From positions 1 to 11,495 of the forward strand of contig JAJDCV010000081.1 in the NCBI GenBank assembly GCA_029260675.1: a stretch of 11,495 bases of DNA, read 5' to 3'. Origin of the DNA: Phycisphaeraceae bacterium. GTDB lineage: Bacteria; Planctomycetota; Phycisphaerae; Phycisphaerales; Phycisphaeraceae. The notes beneath the pieces were generated by a model that saw nothing but the letters and a program-made list of their open reading frames with translations, was not told the origin of the DNA and searched no databases. Shown here piece by piece: positions 1 through 6,200 of this stretch; positions within the stretch are counted from its first letter, which is position 1, and each line of letters opens with the position of its first letter. A program made the translations under genes and the position numbers.

Positions 1-207
1 CGAACCGATCAGCGCCATCGATGGGTCGAACAATTCAACCACCCCGAGGAAAGGCGCTCCGCCAGAAAGACGACCCGTGACCGTCTGGCCGGCGTCGAGG
101 TTGATAGTAAAGCTGTCGATGTCACCGGCGCTGCCGATCACACCGGTCGCTTCGCCTTCATAGACAAGGCCCCCGGCCGGGTCGACCGGTAGTAACGGGA
201 CGGGGAA
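1..207 (-). repeat. Stalk composite module 4, first PPC domain only (cut by window edge)
   Basis: Residues 2858-2926. FPVPLLPVDPAGGLVYEGEA followed by GDIDSFTINLDAGQTV and FLGVVELFDPSMALIGS repeats the PPC-a domain that opens modules 1 to 3. The repeat array therefore continues to the left of the window, and the protein is appreciably longer than 2926 residues. Confidence 0.85.
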
Positions 208-3200
208 GGCCGTGGTCCCGATGTCCGTCGAGAATCCAACGAAAAAGTTGCCTCCCGGTACACCGTCCCCAGAAGAGTTCGGCGGGATCGGGAAGGCGAT
301 GGGTTCTCCATCCAGGTCAAGACCAAGCAAGTCTTCGAACCCCCCGTTACCGCTGAACAGGGTCAGGGTGAACTGGTCCTCGGGTAGCCCGACGTATTCG
401 AGTGTCAGAGTCGAGGTTGCCGGGTCGTAGTTGAAGAGGGTCGGCGAGAATGAACCGTTGTTGGCGCTCACAAGAGACACATCACCGGTGTTGAGTGAGC
501 GGGAATCAAGCTCTTCGCTGAACACGGCGGTATACGTCAAGGCCCCGGTTGTCAGCACATCGCCCAGTTGGATCGAACTATTGATGAGCCTGGGTGCGGT
601 GGAGTCGACCTCAAAACTCGAGGTAAACACCGTTAGTCCGGTGCCTTGCAGATTGGTAACGGCGCCGGCGGCAATCGTAGCGGTATGGATCCCGTCAGCA
701 ATCGACGGCAGATCAAAGACTACCGTGTCGTTGTCGACCACCGTGACCGCGACCGCGGCCTCGCCGCCGATCATCAGGTCCGACGGGTCAAGGCTGGTCA
801 GCAGCATGGTGTCGGAGAAGTCGATGGTCATCTGTGTCGGTTGTGTTGTGAATGTTGCGCCGTCCATCGGATCAGAGCCGATGACCTCGAACGTGGGAAG
901 CGCCCCGGTATGGCCGGTGACCTCGAGCAGGTAATCGCCCGCATCAGCGCCTTCAGCCGTGACCCGGATGGTGTAGGTCCCCGTGGATATGGCGGTGAAC
1001 GTGATCAGTGCGTTACGGCCGTCCGGCGCGCTGCTGCTGTCTGTGGCTACGACCGCTCCGGTCGGGTCGATCAGCTCGATGGCGGGGTCGAGCAGATTCA
1101 CCGGCACAAAAGCGCCGTCACCCGGGGTCTTGGTCCGGATCGTCAATGCGTCGCCGGAATTGACCCGGACGCTGAAGGTGCTGGTGCCGGGCTGCACGGA
1201 TTCGCTGGCAAACTCAAACAGGTTTCGATGGAAGACCCGCCCGATGCCGTGAGGCCCGCCGTTATAGAACTCAACGGGGATCGTATGAACAATCACGCTT
1301 CCGCCGCCGAACGGGTAATCCAAAGCCACAATTTGAGACGACGTACCGGTTGACAGGATCGCGTTCCCGCCGACGGGTAACGTGCCGGTTGCAAAACCGT
1401 GTGTCGATGAGTTTCCCCCGTCCAGGATCGTGTTGTCGATCACGCCGCCGACGCCTTCGATCAGGCCGCTGGTCGGGTCCAGTACGTTGATGTCCTTGCC
1501 GCTGCGACCGGTAAACACCAGCCCATCGGCGCCAGGCAACAGATCGAATCCAAGAGGCCTGGACAGGGAACCGGCGGCGTAGTTGAGGACCCACGTCCCT
1601 CCGGCGTTGACGAAGGACTCGATCGCGGGCATGTTCGCCAGTACCCGGCCGTAAGTCGTGGTGTTCTGATCCCCCGCCATGACGATGATGTCAAAGGCGG
1701 AAAGATCCGTGGACCCGATGGCCGAAGAGAAGATCTGGGTCACGCTGTAACCCAGCTCCGCGGCGATGGCGTTGTTGGAAGTCCGTCCCCAAGGATTGGC
1801 GTCCTGGATCAGCCCGAGCTTAATCACGGGGTCTGCGGCCGCCGCGATGGGGCCCCCGGTCAGGTGCCCGAGCACTGAGCCGGTGACTGAAATGTCCTGG
1901 GGACCACCGACATCGCTCTGAGCCAGGGCCTGGAAGGTGGCGTTGCGCGTCACCAACAGGCTATACCGTGTGTTGCTGTCGACACGGATGAAGTAGTCAC
2001 CAGAGGCGGGTGCGACAAGGTCCGCGATGAGTTTATCGGCATTGATCGCGTCAACGCCCACGGCCATCACGGCTCCTGTAGCGTCCAACAGCTCAATCTC
2101 AGCGGTCCCGGCATCCAGCAAATTCAGAGCAATGGTGGTGGCATCCGCCGCGTTCAGGGCAAGGCGGTAGACATCAAATCCCGGGCCCTCACCGATCACA
2201 GCGGCGCGTGCGTTGCCGGCTCCCAGGTCAATGAACGAACCGACGATGTCCTGTGCGTCCAGGATCGTGTCGTTGCCGGGCCCGCCTAATGTTTCTTCCT
2301 CAAGGGCTGCGTTGACGAGTAATTCAACCGTGTAGGCCCCGGTAGTGCCCGCGTCGCCGGCGATCGTGATGGTGTATTGCCCGGCCACCGTGTGAACGGT
2401 CTGGATCAGGGCTGGCTGTCCCGGGCCGCTCGCGGTGGCGGTGCCCACCACACTCAGCGAAGGATCACGCAGCTCGATCAACGGTTGCAAGACGGCACCC
2501 ACCGGACGGACCAGCACGGTGAGCGTCTGGCCAGGATCGACCTGAATCGTGAAGCTGTCGGTATCAATGGGATTCCCGATCACACCGAACGTATCACCAT
2601 CAAACACAAGACCACCCGACGGCGAGACCGCGTTCAAGGGGGTCGGGAAAGGCATCTCGGTGATGTCGACCTCAAAGCCGACGATGAAATCTCCACCCGC
2701 TAAGCCGTTACCAGATATCACCGTGCCAACGGGATTTACCTCACCGTCCAGATCGCTGCCGAGTACGTCTTCGATGGCCCCGTCGCCGCTGCGCAGCGTG
2801 AGGATGTAATTATCCTCCGGGAGGCTGTCGAACTCAACGGACAGGGTGTTTGTCACGTCATCAAAACTGAAACGGTCAGCCGAGATCGTTCCATGCGTCA
2901 CCCCGGACAACAGGAAATCGCTTGCGTCGAGGTTTGACGTCAGGATGGCCTCATCGAACTGCGCGGTATACACCACGTTGCCTGCGGGGATGATGTCGCC
3001 ATGCAGGATCGACGAGGCGATGACACGGGGTGCCGTCTGATCGACAATGAACTGGCTGGAGAAAGCCTCGTTGCCTTGGCCCAGGAGGTCCTGGATCGAC
3101 CCGGCATCGATCGTAACGGTGTGAGTCCCTTCGCCGAAAATAGGCGCGAGGAAGGTGACGCTCTGATCGCTGAAGCTGAGGATCAGGCCCGACGGGGCCC

Positions 3201-6200
3201 CGTTGATTTCCAGGTCGGACGCCTTGAGGGAGATAAAGCGGAGGGGCCTGTCGAAGTCGACGGTGATGGCTGAGGGGCTGGACCCCATCCGTGTGCCGTC
3301 GGTGGGATTAATAGACGTGACGTGAAGCGGCGTGGGATCGGCCTGTGTGCCATCGACATTAAGCACGTATTCGCCGTGTGTCCCCGCGTCGGCCAAGACA
3401 CGGACGACAAACGAGCCGGTCGCGGGTGAGGTGTAGCTGATCCTGGCGTTGCGGCCATCGGCCGCGCCGTTGGAGTCGCTTGCGACCAACACGCCGGCCG
3501 GGCCGTACAATTCGAGCGCGGGATCAAGATTGTTCCCGAAGCTGAACGGCCCGTCGGCCGGGGTGTCCGTCTCGATCGTCAGCACGTCGCCGGCATCGAC
3601 ATTGATCGTGTAGTGGTCGTAGAGGTCTACCGCTCCACCGGGCACCAGTGCGGCCCCGACGAAACCCAGGACGCTGTTCGTGGCGGTGATGTCCTGGCCC
3701 TGAGCCAGATCGTCGTTCGGTTCCAGGTCGAATGAGGCGTCCTTGGTGACCACCAGCGAGTACTCCCCGCTGCCGTACACACGGATATAGAAATCCCCCT
3801 TCTTAAGCCGACCGGCCACCCGGAAGTCCCGGATGACGGAGCCGACGTTGGATGCGTTCGCCTGCCCGGTTGCGACCCTCAGCCCGTCGCGATTGATCAG
3901 GTCAACGTGGAGCGTCCCGCCGGATTGGGGCGTGACAGCAATCGTGACCATGTCTTTGTCCTCTGTCAGCCGGATCCGATAGAAGTCGTCATCGACCGCG
4001 CTTACAGACCCGATCGCGGCCGCCCTGTTGCCGGGCCCGGCCAGGTCAACATACGCCGGGACGAGGTCCTGAGCCGCCGCGGTGGTGTTGTTGCTCTCCC
4101 GATCGACGGCGGTATTCAGAAGCAGTTGCAACGCGAAGTCGCCGGTCGTGCCCAAGGCCCCGCTGACACGGATGGTGTAAGTCCCCGCCGTGGTGGTCCC
4201 GGCGGTCTGGATCAATACCTGATCCCCCAAGCCGATCGATTCGGATGTGGCAATCGTTGAACCGGACGGGTCCAGCAGCTCGATCACGGGCTGCAACGCC
4301 CCCGATGGATCGGCTACGAGCGTGATGGTCTGAGCCGGGTCCAGGCTGAAGAGATATTCCTCAACATCGCCGGGGTTGGCGATCTGCCCAAGCAGCGGCG
4401 GGTCGTAGATCAGGCTGCCCAACGGCAGGATTGGGTCCAGTGATAAGTTGAATGACGACGAGAACCCCTCCAGTGATGTGTCATTCAGGCCCACGATCGC
4501 GCCCGCGGCGATCTCGATCACATGAGACCCCTTGATGGTGCCGGGTATATCGAACACCACCGTGTCACCATCCAGGAAGCTGAACGCAGTCGCGGCAATT
4601 CCGTCAATTCTAAGATCGTCGGCGCTGACACTGGAAAGCCGCAAAGGAGACGAGAAGTCAACCGTAACCTGGGTCGGCGTGGCCGCTAATTCAGCGCCAT
4701 CGGCGGGGTCGATCTGGGTCACACGCAGCGGTGGGGGCGTTGCGGTCGAACCATTGACGGTAAGGATGTAGTCCCCCGGGTCTGTGCCCTCGTCCAGAAC
4801 GCGGATGATGTAGGTCCCGGTGACGGTAGCTGTAAAGCTCAACTCGGCGTTGCGGCCGTCCGGTGCGCTGTTGCTATCGGCGGCGACCACATTGTCCGAG
4901 GGGTCGATCAACTCGATGGCCGGATCAAGCAGGTTCACCGGCTCAAACGGGCCGTCGGCCGGTGTCGCGGTGGTGAGGGTCAGCACGTCACCGGCGTTCA
5001 CGGATACCCGGTATTCATCGTCCCCGCCGCCCACGCCGCCCGGCGGCAGAGCAATGTTTGTGAATGTGTCCTCGACCTGCGATTGATTGGAGCCGAACAC
5101 CATTGCGAATGTCATGTCAGCCGACTCACCGGGCCCCAGAAGCCCGATATCGAATGCTATATTAATCGAATTATCATCGACAAAACCGTTGGGATCCGAC
5201 GGCGAACCTATCACCACGAACGGGTCTACAACATCAAAATTTTCTACCGATACGACGGCACGCGGGTCATCCGAACCCAGCCCCATGGCTCCATGAATAT
5301 TAGAGGCCACCACCAGCATATCGGTGGAGGTCACGTCATTGGATGTGTCGAACACGCCGCCGGCGTCCGGGTCAATGTTCTCCAGCAGCGCGACATTGTT
5401 GAGGTCTGAACCGGTCAGGTTCTGTAAAACCGTGTGGATCGTCGCGTAGTCGTCTCCATCCCGCCAGCTCACGGTGCGCTCGAAACCCAGAGAGGCGTTG
5501 ACCGTCGCCGTGATCCTGAATACATGATGCCCGGCGGTGCTCAGGTCATCGATCGTAACCGGGAACGACGAACTCCTGTCGGGTGCCGAATTCGAGAAGC
5601 TACTGCCATTGAATGACACAGCATAACCCGCGAGCTCCGTGCCGAAGTTAAAGAACTCAACCCCGTTGTGGCGAGCCCCGACGGTCGGCCCGACAAACGA
5701 ACCGTCAACAGCGAACCCCAAGGACAGGGGCGATGCGATGACGTCGAATGGCCCAGTAACCGCTGCGGCAGGACCCGGTGACGGGGCAACCCTTCCTCCA
5801 AGTTGGCCGAGGACCGTACCCGGCAGCGTGATGTCTTGCAGGTCTGCCTGGTCGGTGCCGTATGTACCGCCGCGGATCAACAGAAGGCTATACCGGCCGT
5901 TGCTGGTCACGCGGACGTAGTAGGGCCCCGCGGCGGGTGTGACAAAATCAGTGATCACCTGATCCGCGTTGGTGTTGACAATACCGTTTGCCAGCAGCGC
6001 GCCGGAGGCATCCAGGAGCTCGATCCCCGCGGTCGCCACGTCCAGGCCACTGATCGCGAACGACGCCAATTCACCTGTGCCCAGGTCAAGCCGGTAAACG
6101 TCTGCGCCCGGGCCCTCGCCGATCACCGCCGCTCTTGACAAGGAGCCGCCAAGCCCGGTAAACGATGCGCTGAGATCCTGTGCGTCTGCGATGGTATCGT

